NCBI GenBank assembly: GCA_964600345.1 | Contig: CAZRKA010000172.1 | Location: 1-6,694 of the forward strand | Source of the DNA: JABMMZ01 sp964600345 | Lineage (GTDB): Bacteria > Bacteroidota > Bacteroidia > NS11-12g > UBA955 | Direction of reading: 5' to 3' | DNA: 6,694 nucleotides | Translations under genes and position numbers: made by a program | Shown: positions 6,457 to 6,694 of the stretch, piece by piece | Position numbering within the stretch: position 1 is the stretch's first letter | How the letters are laid out: every line of letters starts with the position of its first letter | The notes under the pieces: generated by a model | Database searches by the model: none | The model's input: only the letters and a program-made list of their open reading frames with translations | Told to the model about the DNA's origin: nothing

Positions 6457-6694
6457 GTGAATATTAACGACGAGATACACAAACGCAAAACTTTCGCAAT
6501 CATCTCTCACCCCGACGCCGGTAAAACAACTCTCACCGAGAAATTCCTTTTATTTGGTGGTGCCATTCAAACTGCTGGTGCCGTCAAGTCCAATAAAATA
6601 AAGAAAGCCGCTACTAGCGATTTTATGGAAATCGAAAAACAAAGAGGTATTTCGGTTGCCACTTCTGTAATGACTTTTGAATACAATGGTAAAC
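6457..6694 (+). CDS. prfC: Peptide chain release factor 3 (RF3), N-terminal fragment cut by window
   Basis: RF3 is a cytosolic translational GTPase that removes RF1 or RF2 from the ribosome after the peptide is released. The 79 codons visible match the start of the family's GTPase domain. The P-loop lies in SHPDAGKTTLTEK (residues 17-29), FGGAIQTAGAV (33-43) follows, and the switch I region is MEIEKQRGISVATSV (57-71), all close to E. coli PrfC. The family is about 530 residues, so most of the gene lies beyond the right edge. The start is GTG at 6457-6459: an in-frame TAA at 6445-6447 blocks any longer frame, and no other Met codon occurs before residue 57. A purine-rich AAAGGAAAAG (6433-6442) lies too far upstream to be a good Shine-Dalgarno. 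TAATTTCG (6445-6452), one base off the -7 consensus, ends four bases before the GTG. It is divergent from the lipoprotein gene. Confidence 0.95.
   Translation, partial: MNINDEIHKRKTFAIISHPDAGKTTLTEKFLLFGGAIQTAGAVKSNKIKKAATSDFMEIEKQRGISVATSVMTFEYNGK

Noticed and set aside
1..6694. Mobile element, CRISPR array, tRNA or rRNA
   Set aside because: I saw no transposase, no regularly spaced direct repeats, no terminal inverted repeats with target duplications, and no cloverleaf or rRNA-like sequence.

Overview
The window looks like a piece of a Bacteroidota chromosome. The evidence is a type A sorting tail of the type IX secretion system (T9SS) on a 1321-residue secreted protein, promoter-like sequences of the Bacteroidota form (TTTG or TTG at -33, TAnnTTTG at -7), AT-rich gaps, and no convincing Shine-Dalgarno sequence before any gene. 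I cannot assign a genus.

Layout, left to right. Positions 1-1180 (minus strand) hold the first 393 codons of a bifunctional NAD(P)H-hydrate repair enzyme (nnr); its 3' end lies beyond the left edge. A 149-base gap rich in small AT palindromes follows. Positions 1330-5295 (minus) are one very long gene for a multidomain cell-surface or secreted protein: signal peptide, a Cys-containing N-terminal domain common in Bacteroidota surface proteins, two SdrD-B-like calcium-loop modules, a DUF11-like beta domain, beta-sandwich/Ig-like modules, and a T9SS type A tail. A gap of about 240 bases carries the best promoter of the window, which appears to share its T-run with a possible terminator of the gene upstream. 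Positions 5537-6175 (minus) encode a small lipoprotein with two FG-GAP/VCBS-type calcium loops. A divergent gap of about 280 bases then leads to the first 79 codons of peptide chain release factor 3 (prfC, plus strand), cut by the right edge.

The genes do not form an evident pathway. nnr and prfC are housekeeping genes (metabolite repair and translation termination). The two middle genes encode exported proteins that may share the cell envelope. The three minus-strand genes are separated by gaps that each hold a promoter candidate, so they are probably transcribed separately rather than as a tight operon. I found no mobile element, CRISPR array, tRNA or rRNA. The content is mostly ordinary for this phylum. 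The points most worth a second look are the domain order of the giant secreted protein, the overlapping terminator and promoter, and the recurrence of TAATTT(T/C)G within a few bases of three start codons.
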